From contig ML976704.1 in the NCBI GenBank assembly GCA_010015655.1, positions 256,720 to 320,719 on the forward strand: a stretch of 64,000 nucleotides of DNA. Direction: 5' to 3'. A model generated the notes under the pieces. It did no database searches. It was not told where the DNA came from and saw only the letters and a list, made by a program, of their open reading frames with translations. The position numbers were made by a program, and so were the translations under genes. Shown one piece after another: positions 31,420-43,000 of the stretch. Within the stretch, counting starts at the first letter, position 1. Every line of letters begins with the position of its first letter. This DNA is from Bimuria novae-zelandiae CBS 107.79 (taxonomy: Eukaryota; Ascomycota; Dothideomycetes; Pleosporales; Didymosphaeriaceae).

Positions 31420-33221
31420 CTAAGCAGCCCCGGGACTCAGTTCCTTCCCTTTGACGTTCACCCACTGGATGCCCAGCGCGCAAAACGTCGCCAGCGCGGA
31501 GATGCCCGCGCCCAGATAAAACGGATCCAGTAACGCTCTGTTGTAGCTGACCAGCACGCCGTGCAACTGCTCGGGGGCCACCGCGAGGTACAACCGCGCG
31601 GTTCCCGCGGCCAGCAGCGCGCCGACGTCTGCCTCAGGCGCGTTCTTGGCCAGCTGCTTGAGAAGCTGCTCGTTGAAGATGGTCTGGGACAAGGCTACGA
31701 AAAAGGCGCTGCCGAACATCTGGAAGAAGGTGACGATGGCGATGCCGACCGGGGTGTCGGCGGCACTGAGGACGGCTTGGATGGCGACGAGAGGGCTGGT
31801 GACGAAGAAGCCGGAGCCGAGGCCGAAGATGACTTGGTAGCCGATCCATTGAGCGCTGCCGGTGGTGATGTCGAAGGTGGTGAAGAGGCCTGAGCCGATG
31901 GCCAGGAGGATGGTTCCGATGATGATGAAGGGGTTGTAGTAGCCGAGCAGTGTGATCAAGGCGCCAGCCCTGGAAGGCAGGTTAGTATTCGGTTTGAAAG
32001 AGTTGTTCTGGAGACACATACGTGACGGATGCTATGACTTGAGCGATCATAGATGGTAGAAGGTTTACGCCTGACTGCACCGGCGAGACGCCTTTGATGG
32101 CTTGGAACCATTCTGGCATCCACGTGCCCAGCATCACCATGGTGCCCATGCTACACATAGCCGTGAGGCATGCCCAGAAGACTGAGCGTTGCAGGAATAT
32201 GGGCGGTGGGATCATCGCTTCACTCCCCTTGTGCCACTGCCACACTCCGAAGATGACCACTAAGGCGGCTCCTCCAACAAGTAGCCCGATAATGCGGCCA
32301 GAGTTCCACGGATACGTTAAGCCACCCCACTGGAGGGCCATAAGGAGCATGACGACTGCTGGGATGAACAGCGCTGCTCCGACAAGGTCGAGCCGGACGA
32401 TGCGCTCGTTGAGCGGATCTAGCTCTGCCTTGCGGGTAGGTGGCTGGACTGGTAAGGGATGAATGGTCAGCCCACGTCTGATAAATATTGAGACTAGGAT
32501 GCACTCACAAAAAAGAATCAAGACAAGTGCCGTTGCAGCACCTATCGGCAGATTGATGTAGAAGACCCACCGCCAGGATACGTGCTGTGTGAATGCACCA
32601 CCCACAAGAGGTCCAACGACGACGGCGAGCCCGAACATAGACATGATAACCCCGGTGTAAGCAGCTCGTAGTCGTACACTGACCGCGACAGCGAGAATGG
32701 AGAGTGTGCCGCTCATCAAACCGGCAGCGCCCATGCCAGCAATCGCACGACCAACAATGAGCATCGTTGATGAGGTGGCAGCTCCAGATATAGCTGATCC
32801 AATTTCGAAGAGCAGAAGAAAGGCCATGAAGGTCCACTGGTAGCGATTAGCCTTTGCACGTCATACAACATCTCCGGGCTACCTTGAGGGAGAAGTTCGA
32901 ATACAGCTTCCCTGAAAGCGGTTGTAGAGAGCATAGCGTCAATAAGTACGCGCTCACATACCACCCGATATCCGCTGTAGAGCGAAACTTCTCTGTTATC
33001 TCGGGGATTGCGACTGTGATGATTGCCATATCCAATGCCATCAGGAAACATGCCAGACTGAGTCCGAGGATGAGGATGTGCAGCTTCGGCCCGGACATGA
33101 AATGGTCTTCATCGTCTTTGGTGACGTCGGATGGGCTATCTTTGGTAATTTCGCCTGACATGTCGTCGCGCTCGAGGTCCTTCTCTTGCGATGGGAATCG
33201 TTCTTTCATTGAAGGGTCCAT
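31420..33221 (-). CDS. DHA2-type MFS drug/toxin-proton exporter, 14 TM
   Basis: Four exons (33221-32883, 32836-32509, 32448-32022, 31969-31420) give 547 residues. Introns are 46, 60 and 52 bp, with GT-AG ends and branch sites such as TACTAAC and GCTAATC. The polar N-terminal tail ([14 protein letters not shown]) leads to TM1 with [18 protein letters not shown], the DHA2 antiporter motif region. [18 protein letters not shown] and [20 protein letters not shown] are conserved MFS loops and motif C-like sequence. After the second intron comes the usual [11 protein letters not shown] loop. It would export small organic compounds at the plasma membrane using the proton gradient. The divergent Zn2Cys6 gene 723 bp away is a likely regulator (inference). 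The start is Met at 33221, because the longer frame upstream lacks family similarity. The 60-bp intron is a multiple of three without stops, so retention would keep the frame. Confidence 0.9.
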
Positions 33222-33944
33222 GACGAAGCACTGGTTGATAGTTCGATGGAAGTGTAGGTTGCGGCCTGATCTATATACACCTCCAGTTGCTGTACGTGCC
33301 ATACCGTGAATATATGTACAGATGCCAATTTTGGGGCTCCCCCGCCGCTCTTCACCCGGAGAGGAGACGGGCAAATATTGTCAGTCATGAAAAAGGGCGG
33401 TCGCTGTTCCTGTAGCCCGTCAAGGAGCAATAAGCTTCGCATTCGCATATGACTACCACCTTCTGTGCCCGTGTTTCATTGGCGTAGGTCATGAAGGATG
33501 ACTGCATGGGTATTTTCGGGGCAGGCTAGACCTCAGCTCGTTCTTGTCATCGAAAATCAGACGGAGTATGCGCTGGGCCAGCGTAGCTGATCGGTATTCT
33601 TGCGCCGGGCGCCGTGGTGTTGGAACGGGAGCGGCCGCTAAAATGGCGCCTTCCCCCGTCGGGTTTTGTCGCGAATTATCGTCCCGTTCCCGTCCGGCGT
33701 CTGTGCTTACACAGTCCACGACACCTCGTCATGTAACGCGCCCGTCTCACTTCGTTCACGATTTATTTCGCCTTTCCCGACGGAATTACAGCTCGTCTTG
33801 GTTGGTATTGTCCCAGCTTTGGGGGACAGTTGAGGAGCACCGTTGCATTCCTGCAGCCGAACAGGGGTCCTGCAGAGAACGCGCAATTCGATACATGCTG
33901 CTCGTCCCGCTTCCAAACAGACTTAATAGCGTATTAGTATCGGA
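33222..33944. promoter_or_regulatory. Shared divergent promoter region (MFS exporter / Zn2Cys6 regulator)
   Basis: 723 bp between the two start codons, without an ORF of its own. CGG/CCG triplets that Zn2Cys6 proteins often bind are frequent (for example around 33606-33700), but no specific paired site can be assigned by eye. Confidence 0.5.
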
Positions 33945-36404
33945 ATGACGCTAGAAGAGGCCAAGAAGCGGAAAGCGTGCCAGTCATGCACGAAGGCCAA
34001 GGCAAAATGCTCCCCTTTCGAGGACAAGCCAGACATTTGTTATCGTTGTCAAAGGTTGAAGAAAGAATGCATATTTGACGATACAGTGAGGAAAAGAGGC
34101 CCTAAGAATCGCTCGTGAGTGTTCAAGTTATTCTCAGCGCACTTCCTATAGTACTTTCGTCTAACAGCCCGCTGACTTCCCACAAAGACGCGTGAAGCAG
34201 CTGGAACAGCGCGTGGACACGTTGATTGACCTGTTGGCGAGCGGTCGAACTTCCAACCCTGGCTCCAATGTGGGAATCAATGCTGAATCTGGCACATCTA
34301 ATAGTGGAGGAACTTCACTTGTCGCAACTCCCCCGGAGAGTGCCGCTGGTCCAGAAAACGATTCCCAGGACGGGGAGTCATGCTACGAAACGTTACCGCA
34401 GATACAGGTGAGAACCCCCCACCAGAAAGTCTTTGTAGCGTACTTCGCGCAAGGAATGCGAGATTTACCTTTCGAAGCCGTCACTGACACCTAAAGGAAA
34501 TGCCATTCGTTCATGAAGAAGAAATTTTCGTACCATATGATCCCATAGACGCTGGTCTTCTGGATGATCGTACTGCCGAAACACTTTTACGAGAATTCAG
34601 AGACTCATGCGCATCTGCTTTTCCTTTCGTGGTTATCCCACAGTCAGTCAACGCTAAAGTGTTGCGGAAGAGCCAGCCTTTTCTCTTACATGCAATTCTT
34701 ACGGCAACCGCCCACCGATATCCTGGCTTACAACGCACGCTCGCAGGGGAGCTGAAGGATCAAATATCGTATCGCATCATCAAGCATTCACACAAAAGCC
34801 TTGAGCTACTGCAAGGGCTGCTCCTATTCACAGGGTGGTACGTATGTCTACTGATGATACATCGACATCCTTGCTGAGCGCTCGTCATGTCCAGGTACCA
34901 TTTTTACTACCACCCAGTCAAGCAACAGCTGGCAACGATGTTGCAACTTTGTGTTGCCATGGTTCAAGATCTTGACTTGTCCAAGAATCCCCATGACTCA
35001 AGGAAGAAGTGGCTAACAGGCGGAAATGGCGGTATTCTACATTCCGCCCGGTCGCTTGCCGAGAAACGGGCGTTTCTTGGGACGTTCCATCTGACTGCTG
35101 CGTAAGCCCGGCCGTTGTCAGCACCTGATGTTGGCCTGCAAAGGCACAGCTCTCCATCTGGGTCTGCAGAGCATGCGAATAACGCTAATCAAATACTAGG
35201 TTCTCGCAGGCGTGGCGCAAGCGAACAACGCTGACTCATACACGGTACATGGATCAATGCTGTCGGCACCTAGCAGAGTGTCAAGAGTACCCGTCTGATG
35301 CACTCATCACACCCTTGATACAGCTCAGCGCGTTGATATGTAGAGTCAATGATTTCTTCTCGTATGATGACATCGAGAACGCAGAGTTTAAAGGAGAAGC
35401 ATTCATTCAAATGTCTGCCAGTAACTTCGAAAATGAATTGGCTCGTCTTGCCGAGTCTATCCCTCAGAATCTCCTGGAAAGCCATCGTACGCAATAACAT
35501 CCATCCTACAACAGTATTTGATCAACACTGATGCTTTTATTCAGCGACGTTACGTCTTAGCATTCGGCTTAGCGAAATTTGGATTTACGAATGCGCTGTT
35601 CACGGTCCACTCTGGGATACATCAGGAGGACCATCGACGGGAAGGATGTCTGCTCCGAGATTGCAAATACTGTCCCGTTGTTTGAACGCCGTGCGATCCT
35701 ACCTCAAAACTGTAATCGCCATCCCAGACGCCTCGATCCATAACCTTAGCTTTCCGTCATGGTCAGCATGGTGCTACGCATGTATCATTGCTTGCAAGCT
35801 GGTGTTTCTAGAAGAAGAGCACGAGCAGCAGACGGGGGTCACAGAAACCTACGCCGAGGTTTTTAGGGTCGTGATGGACAAGTCCCTGTATAGAGAGCCC
35901 GGGCCTTGCTTGCTACCCACCGAAGTTGTGTCATCCACGTGGGACCCCATTGCGGTAGCAAAAGAGACCGAAATGCTATCTCTATTCCATCAAATGTATA
36001 ACAAGATGAAGTTCACGCTTCCAGAAGAGTTGGGGGTCGACAAAGCTGACAACTGCGACATCAATCCGCTGTCTAGGGTCGCGCAATTCCAGCGCAACAT
36101 TCTTTGCAGTTTGACTAACCGCATGAATGAACATATCGGAAAGCTGGTAGGGCCGACCCGAAGCAATGGTTCCGCTCAAGAGTCGACTGCCATCGTCGCT
36201 AGGGAGAACTGGGTCGCACCACAAACAGACTATGCCCACGAAAGACAGGAACGAACGCGCATACCACTTCTGCAGAACATGCAGTTCAATTCGATGAATT
36301 TTGAAAGCATAGCTCCACCGGAGGGCGCGATGCCGCTAGATGGCCCGTTATCTGACTGGCTCTGGAACTCAGCTGTGGACGACTTCACCATGCCGTCGTT
36401 TTGA
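33945..36404 (+). CDS. Zn2Cys6 (fungal-type) transcription factor
   Basis: Six exons (33945-34114, 34188-34407, 34497-34837, 34895-35101, 35200-35486, 35545-36404) give 694 residues in a consistent frame. All introns are GT-AG, 57-98 bp. Residues 12-43 hold the binuclear cluster CQSCTKAKAKC then CYRCQRLKKEC, a basic linker (RKRGPKNRSR) and a short coiled dimerisation helix (VKQLEQRVDTLIDLL) encoded across intron 1. The middle region with FLGTFHLTAAFSQAWRK and YMDQCCRHLAEC, and the segment SEIWIYECAVH, match the regulatory domain of fungal Zn2Cys6 proteins related to those near transporter genes. The C-terminus is acidic (PLDGPLSDWLWNSAVDDF), a plausible activation tail. It is nuclear and probably controls the divergent exporter (inference from arrangement only). 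Confidence 0.9.
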
Positions 36405-37374
36405 AGAACTATGCATCGGCTGCATGCATCGATCAGCGTATGTTTTCTGCACGTTGTCGCGCGCCCAAGCGAAGTATCACTGGAAGAGAGCTGTTCTTCC
36501 GCTCTCTTGGCCGTTGGCAGCCCTAAATTCATGTGGAATTAGGCAGTAAACCTGAATATTGGTATAACCGAGAGGGAAGGTGGCACAGTACGTGTATGGA
36601 GGTGCCGCATGCCTGGAGTTGATACCATAATCGCCTCCTCCCCGGTCCCGGCGACGCGCACTCACATGTTGCTGCCTGCCGTAGCGAGTAGCTGCACTAT
36701 TGCCTAGTAAGAGATCGTTGGCCCTCATGGCGAGATTGTCGATCCATACACGCTCATCCTGTTAATATAGCAGCTCAGAAATCATTTATGTCTCCGCCAG
36801 TTCGGCTGAGAGGAAGAGGGCGGGTGCGGTCAATTGCATACAGTATACAAATATTTGTCCGTGAGGTAGATATTCGTGTCCGAAAAGACCCCAGACACTA
36901 CAGATTGAACAGTAAGTTGCAGGCATGTTTTCATACGCGATACGATGAGGATGACAGGCCGCTAAAGACCGAGTAGTTCTAGAGTGAATGTGTTGCACGT
37001 GATCACTTCAGCAAACCATGCACAACACTGAGCGCATTACAATTCTGCACAAGTCTATCCGGCCATTATTTTGCCAGAGCATGTAGTCAATGGCACAATG
37101 AGGCTTTTCGTCGGTTCCTGGGTTGACTGGGCGGTGCCTGGGCAGTGGGCCGCGTCTCTCCGTTTGCAGGCGCCTCGCCGTGAGCGCCTCTGCGAATGTT
37201 CACTAGTTCTTCCTGGGAATAGCTTCTTATGATGCTAAACTGTGGGTTACCCTTATTGCGCGCGTTGCCAACGGCTTCAACGTAAGCTCCCACCACGCGT
37301 TCGACCCGGGTCGCCATCTTACTCTGCCGTGTCACGTATACCATTGTCGCTCTCGTGCTTTTGCTACCGTAACG
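36405..37374. other. Intergenic
   Basis: Nothing supportable. Short frames on both strands lack family features. Confidence 0.5.
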
Positions 37375-38596
37375 ATGACGACCGCAGATTCGCATGAAGA
37401 AGCATCCTCCCTGGTTCAGGAGCAACAGTCTACGCATACGCCGCGGACGCTCCTTGGGCTTCCTGGTGAGCTAAGGGAGCGCATCTTCAGTCATGCAAGT
37501 TTCTGTAGTTAGCCCAAGCATTTCCGCATCTCTGACGATCGTAGCCCCCTCGTGAAACACTCTTCGAAATCGGTTGCAATAGTCGCCAGCTCTGCAGCAA
37601 AGCCGCAAAGTTCCTATACGAGAGCGTCGGCAGGAATTGGGTGGGGAGAGTTTGGTTTGGTCACCCGGGCGCGCTGCGATATGCCACAGAGTATCGCAAG
37701 AGCACCAAGAACTTGTACCTCACGCCCTCCATTATCCGCGCTGAGAATGCCGCTACGAAGGTGTATGAGGTGTATGATGATGTCCCGCTTGAGAGCATCG
37801 TCATGAGGAGCATAGCCCCTAAAGCTGTCGAGCCGTTTCAGGTCTTTCTCTGCAAGCAGCTCGAAGGCAGCAGCTTGAAGTCTGTCGTGTGCGGAACGTC
37901 GTCCCAGGGGACCTGGATGTCAGTCCTCGACTATGTTCTCGAAATGTGCGATGGCGATGAGTCCCCACGTTCAACATCATCGTGCACAAGAATGCTGGCC
38001 TCGCGCTGGTGCGAACCATGGTGCTTTCTTTCCGGTATCTCTGTACTGTCACTCTCTTCGGCCCGGAATAACAGGCGCTGCCGGAACACCAGGCGCTGCC
38101 GGAACATGGCAGTATCTCTACATGGACGAACACGATGCCTGCATTCGGCATGGGTGAGCCTTTCGAGCCCCCGATACTCAGCTTGTACCACATGGACCTA
38201 CGCAACGTATCGGAGAACTGGTATCTTGGGAAAACCGATTGCCTAGAGATGGTTAACTGTGATACTACACCTCAGCGAAGCATCGCTGCGGAACGATTCG
38301 TGCAACGCTTCATCGACCAGAAGGCTGCTGCAAACGACACGTAAATGATTGAGTTCATCTTCGTCTCCATCGTAAATGATAAGACGTATGTGACGGATAA
38401 TACAGGCCTCAGCTCAAGAACTTTGGAGCGACTCGCACACCACGTGAAAGGGTTCGAATCAATATGCCTCCAACAGTCAGGACCGGTGACCCTGAGCCCG
38501 GTAGACTTCCTCACCATGTCCGATTCTTGCAACACGGCCTTATGTTTCTCCTGGCATTGCGGCGGGGTACCAATGTCTAATGAATGCATAACCTAA
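37375..38596 (+). pseudogene. F-box-like hypothetical gene, probably decayed
   Basis: ATG at 37375 opens a frame with LLGLPGELRERIFSHA, the opening of fungal F-box/F-box-like proteins (LLxLPxELRxxIF), but it stops at 37510-37512. Similarity-like continuation in another frame (RQLCSKAAKFLYESVGRNW, GHPGALRYATEYRKSTKNL YL) runs to about 37960, then shifts again (TFNIIVHKNAGLALVRTMVL, then LYHMDLRNVSENWYL) to a stop at 38342. I could not find introns that join these frames. An 18-bp tandem duplication (38072-38107, CAGGCGCTGCCGGAACA) may be one lesion. F-box proteins normally recruit substrates to SCF ligases. This locus is more likely a pseudogene than an unusually spliced gene. Confidence 0.5.
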
Positions 38597-39375
38597 CTCG
38601 CCCAGTCCTGCGACGGCATCGGGTGCTTCGGACACGGCTCAGAATTCGGCACCGTTCTGTTCGGAAGATATAGAACGTACACTAGGGACCTTCGCAGGAA
38701 GGTTGAGGCCCTGGTTTCACAGCTTGGCGTAAGTGTATTCCCAGTTTCGTCCTACGGTATCCTCGTCCAAGTGAAACGACTACTAACAATCTATACAGAC
38801 TGCGTTCAGCGCGGGACCCGGGTTCAGACACATGCACACATACGACATGTTCTTGCCCGAGTATCCCGCTCAGCACTCGCCCGAGGAAGTCCGCACATGC
38901 GAAGAAGTTCTTCGAGAGGCTTTGGCACACATCCACGCCATCCTAACGGCCCACGGACTCAACATACAGGTGCGTCCATCTAACCACCACCACAGTGCAC
39001 CGCATCCTCCTTTTCTAGGTTCCTACTCTAGCGCACACCCGCTAATACAACCCCCCACACACAGCTCTACCACATCAGCCCCCGCCGCACAAACCACAAC
39101 ACCGACATTGTCCTCGACGCCCTCACAACCCTCGCCCCGCCCGCACCTTCGCCCCTACGCCCGACGGAATGAAGCGCATCGCCCCCATCCACATCACTGA
39201 CGCCGCCCGCCGCGACCTGCACTACCTCGGCGGAACGCACTACTTCCACTTCGTCGACCGCAAAGCTATTCTCCTGGGCTGTGAGTTTCTCCGGCCCGCG
39301 GAACAGAATGAGTTGTTGCAAGCGAAGCGGCTGCAAGAAGAGACGCACAAGGCGGTGGTTAGGAAGAAGAAGAAG

Positions 39376-39407
<32 letters not shown>

Positions 39408-39443
39408 TGCGGGAAGGGGTAAAGCGAGCGGAGGTCGCGCATA
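38597..39443 (+). CDS. Unrecognised hypothetical gene with Lys/Glu-rich tail (structure uncertain)
   Basis: Two good introns are visible: 38729-38798 (GTAAGT...CTACTAAC...ACAG) and 38970-39064 (GTGCGT...ACACAG). Between them the frame reads FSAGPGFRHMHTYDMFLPEY and ends with AHIHAILTAHGLNIQ. After the second intron LYHISPRRTNHNTDIVLDAL is open but shifts frame near 39140. The last part (MKRIAPIHITDAARRDLHYL from 39169) ends with a run of Lys then Glu codons (39361-39408) and TAA at about 39442. The frame break may be a missed small intron, an indel or a sequencing error. It may belong to the same original gene as the F-box-like locus upstream. No function assigned. Confidence 0.4.
39361..39410 (+). 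repeat. Purine (GAG/GAA) microsatellite
   Basis: Run of AAG then GAG/GAA triplets coding poly-Lys/poly-Glu in the hypothetical frame. Confidence 0.8.
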
Positions 39444-40009
39444 AACGGAAGGCTGGGGGACTAGAGGATGGTGGTGGGAAAGGTACGGTGGTTAAGGCGC
39501 GTGGTGGTAAGAGGGGAGGCAAGAAGCCATGCGTACCCAAGGGAGTAATTTGAGGGGGGACAACGGGTGATGCGAGGGCGTCCTGGGCGTGGTGGAGATT
39601 ATAGCGACTCGCCCTGAGCTACGTTTAAGTATACCGAGATTCCTATGGTTACGTTGGGAAAGATACTGTAGAGCGGCCCCTATGGCGAATCTCACTACTC
39701 TATCCTGGGACAACACATCCCGCAAAGCAACCGCTATCCACCACCAAAACCCCTTATCCACCCAAAACCTACATCGCACACCTGTGCGCCGTGGTTATCA
39801 CGCACCTCTAAAAAGATAACCTAGTGCGTTTTTCACCCTCATTAATAGGCCAGGCACCCGCAAAAGCAGAAAATAAAGTTGCTCTGCAATCCGTTCATTT
39901 ACTCGTATATCCGTCGCTATGCAAAAAGGGGCCGCGAGCCGAAGATCCGAACGCCATACTATGCACATACCACGGTAACATATTTACAGGCACCCCCACG
40001 AACCGGACG
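39444..40009. other. Intergenic, 3' side of the RNA polymerase III gene
   Basis: No gene seen. Confidence 0.5.
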
Positions 40010-43000
40010 CTACAACGCATCCCACCCCGTCTCAAACATAGTCGGCTTAACTGCAATATCGCCCTCCGCAAAGCTCAGCGGACGATACACCTCCATGGCG
40101 CCCGTCCCCAGTTTAACGCTCTGCCCCATGATAATGCACTCAGACACGCCATCGATATGATCAACCTTTCCCTTCGCGGCCGCCTCGAACAGATGATCGG
40201 GCGTCTTCTCAAAACTAGCAAGCTGTAGCACACTATCGCGAGTCTTTTGCAGGCCGAAGCGCGTGATGCCGAATACCGCACCCTTGAACGTCATGACGTC
40301 GGCGAGCAGCGCCATGTGTCGCGGGTCGATGTCCATGGAGCTCATGACCTCGCCAATTTCCAAAGCGATGGTCGCGCGCGCGGCCTCGATGCCGAGGACT
40401 TGGTTGACTTCCATGACGTGGTTGGACTTGGTCTTGTAGGGCTCGACGCCGGGGGTGGTCATGCACTCTTTGAAGCCGTAACCTTCGACGAGGAGCTGGC
40501 ATTCGTATTTGCCGTTCTGGTTGGGGCTGTCTTCTTTCTTGATGATCGCACGTTGGCAGTCGGGGAAGCCCTTGATGACGGCGTCCAGAATGAACGTTTT
40601 GACCTGCTGCACGCGTTCGAAATAGTCCTTTTGCATGGCCTTGGTGGACTTGGCGGCGGTCTTCTTCTCGTTCTTCGGGTCGTTTACGAAAACAGTTATC
40701 TTGCCGTGCTTGATGGTGACCCTAGCACCGCCTTTGCCCCATTTGAGTGGCTTGTGCTTGTTGATACCTGCTATGATATCGTGGTCTCGGAGATCGAGGT
40801 AAAGTTGCTGAATGGTGTCGTCGCTGATGCCCATGTTGATTCGCGCGGACCCATCCGGGTGCCACACATCCTCGATGTAGGTAACTATGTCCTTCAGATA
40901 CGTCTTTTCGACCCGTGCTTTGACGAGTCTTGCGGCGGACTCTTCTTCCGGGTTGGAAAGCGTGCACGCAATGACTGGCGTGGAAATGGCCGTGGATGCG
41001 TTGATGATCTCTTTGATACGAGGCACACCCTGGGTGATGGACATACCGGCAACACCAGCAAAATGAAAGGTCTTGAGTGTCATCTGAGTACCGGGCTCAC
41101 CAATCGACTGAGCGCCAATGGCACCGACAGCGTGTCCCGGTTGAACTTTGGACTTGTTGTATTTTTCCAGACACATGTCGATAAAGGTTTTGAGCGCCTC
41201 AGCTGAAATCTTTGCCATACCATCCGCGAGTCCATATTTTTTGGCATCATACTCAGACTTCCCCTCTGTTAAGCTAGGAGGGTTCGGCAGACCGAGATAA
41301 GCGAGGGTTTGCTCGAGTACATCTGCCCGCTTGAAGACAAAGTTCTGCACATCGTTGAGGAACGCGCGTTCCGGATCCTTGTCGTCAAGTGCAACATCGC
41401 TCGTGTCGTTAAACTTGAGCTCTGTAACTTGGTCTAGCTTCATTCGCCGAAGGTACCTCATGTTCCGCCTCTCGTTGAGTCTCTTCAATGTATACTCTCG
41501 TACAGCTTGAGGAGTGAGACTGGGTTTCGCGTTGTCCCAAGTTTTCGTGACTGCATGAACAAACGTGCGGACGAAGTTCACTGGCGCCGCCTTTCCTTCC
41601 ATGTCGACAGGATCGAGATCGTCGGCTCCATATTGGAACTGCACAACTGTGCCAGAAGAATTGCTGACGGTATTGTCGTACTGTTTCGATAGATCTTCAA
41701 GCGACTTCATCAGTCTTCGACTCATGTATCCGGTTTCGGCTGTTTTAACGGCAGTATCGACCAGACCTTCACGACCGCTCATGGCGTGAAAGATGAACTC
41801 TGGCGGCGTTAGACCCGAAAAGAAACTGTTGCTGACGAATCCTTTTGAGACTGGTTGACGTGCGGCTTTCGGGAAGTGTGGCAGTGTCCGGTGCTGGAAG
41901 CCATCTGCCACTCGTGCACCGCCAATCATTTGCTGACCGACGGAAGCAATCATTTGGGAGACGTTAATGTCGGAACCCTTGGAACCGCACTTGGCCATGA
42001 GTAAGGGAGCATTCCACCGACTGAGCTCCTCGAAACATACAACACCGGCAGCTGCACGCACAGCCGAAAGGATACCACCGATCTTGTTCTCCATACTTGT
42101 CAAGGCGTCGCAGCCCGGCATGCGCTCGATTGTGTTGTTTTTGTACTGCTGAATCAGAACGTCGCATTCGGCGTACGCTTTATCGATCAAGGCCTGCTTC
42201 TTCTGGTTCAATCTGTCTCCGGGAGTGACATCGCTGATACCGAGGGAAAAACCATTATTGGAGAGCCAGCGAGCGGAAACCTTGGCAAGTCGATTCATAG
42301 CCTGGACCGCGTAGTCTTCGCCGTAGTCACGCATGATGACATAGAAGACGGAGTCTTTTTTCCCGTCACCAACTGTAGCTTTGTCGAAGCATCCGCACAT
42401 GACTTCGGAGTTCCGGATGACCAGGAACGCATCGTCTTCGTTAAGGTCGTCTGCAACCCCTGCCTTGGCTTTGAACTGCTTGCATCGCGCTTCGAGATTG
42501 ACTAGAACGGGGTTGCCCTTTGGTCCGTAGTCCTTAAATGGCCGCATAAGCACGCTCCATACCTGCTTACCGGTCCAAAGCGCTTGTGGTTTGAGCACGG
42601 TAGGTGGTGGCAATTCGATCTCTCGGTATTTCCCGATATGCGGGTCGTACGCCCCATTCCCTGCAAACATGTAATTACAGATCTGAGTGAAGGTGCCACG
42701 GTCGAAGAAGTTGTTCTTGCTGCTCAATTGAAACGCAGCGGTGATGAAATCTTGAATTGCAGCAATAAGTGGCGTGCCGTTCTTGGGAGTCGCGAGATTG
42801 TATTTGACGCCCATGAGCTCAGTGGCTTCTGTCCGCGCTTCTTCGGTTTGGGGTACATGCAAATTCATCTCATCGCCGTCGAAGTCGGCGTTGTAAGGGT
42901 TGCAGGCACATTCGTTGAGACGGAACGTCCGCCACGGACGGATCTTGGCCCGATGACTGAGGATACTGAGCCTATGGAGGGAAGGTTGACGATTAAAGAG

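Noticed and set aside
30859..31533. 224-codon plus-strand ORF
   Set aside because: It overlaps the transporter 3' end antisense, and has no recognisable motif or splice signals.
34408..34496. Treating the Zn2Cys6 gene as several short separate ORFs
   Set aside because: Five GT-AG introns with branch sites join them into one frame of 695 codons with family motifs spanning the junctions.
39067..39540. Minus-strand ORF rich in Leu and Pro
   Set aside because: It arises from the purine microsatellite read in antisense.
40247..41206. 319-codon plus-strand ORF
   Set aside because: Antisense shadow of the conserved RNA polymerase III largest subunit.
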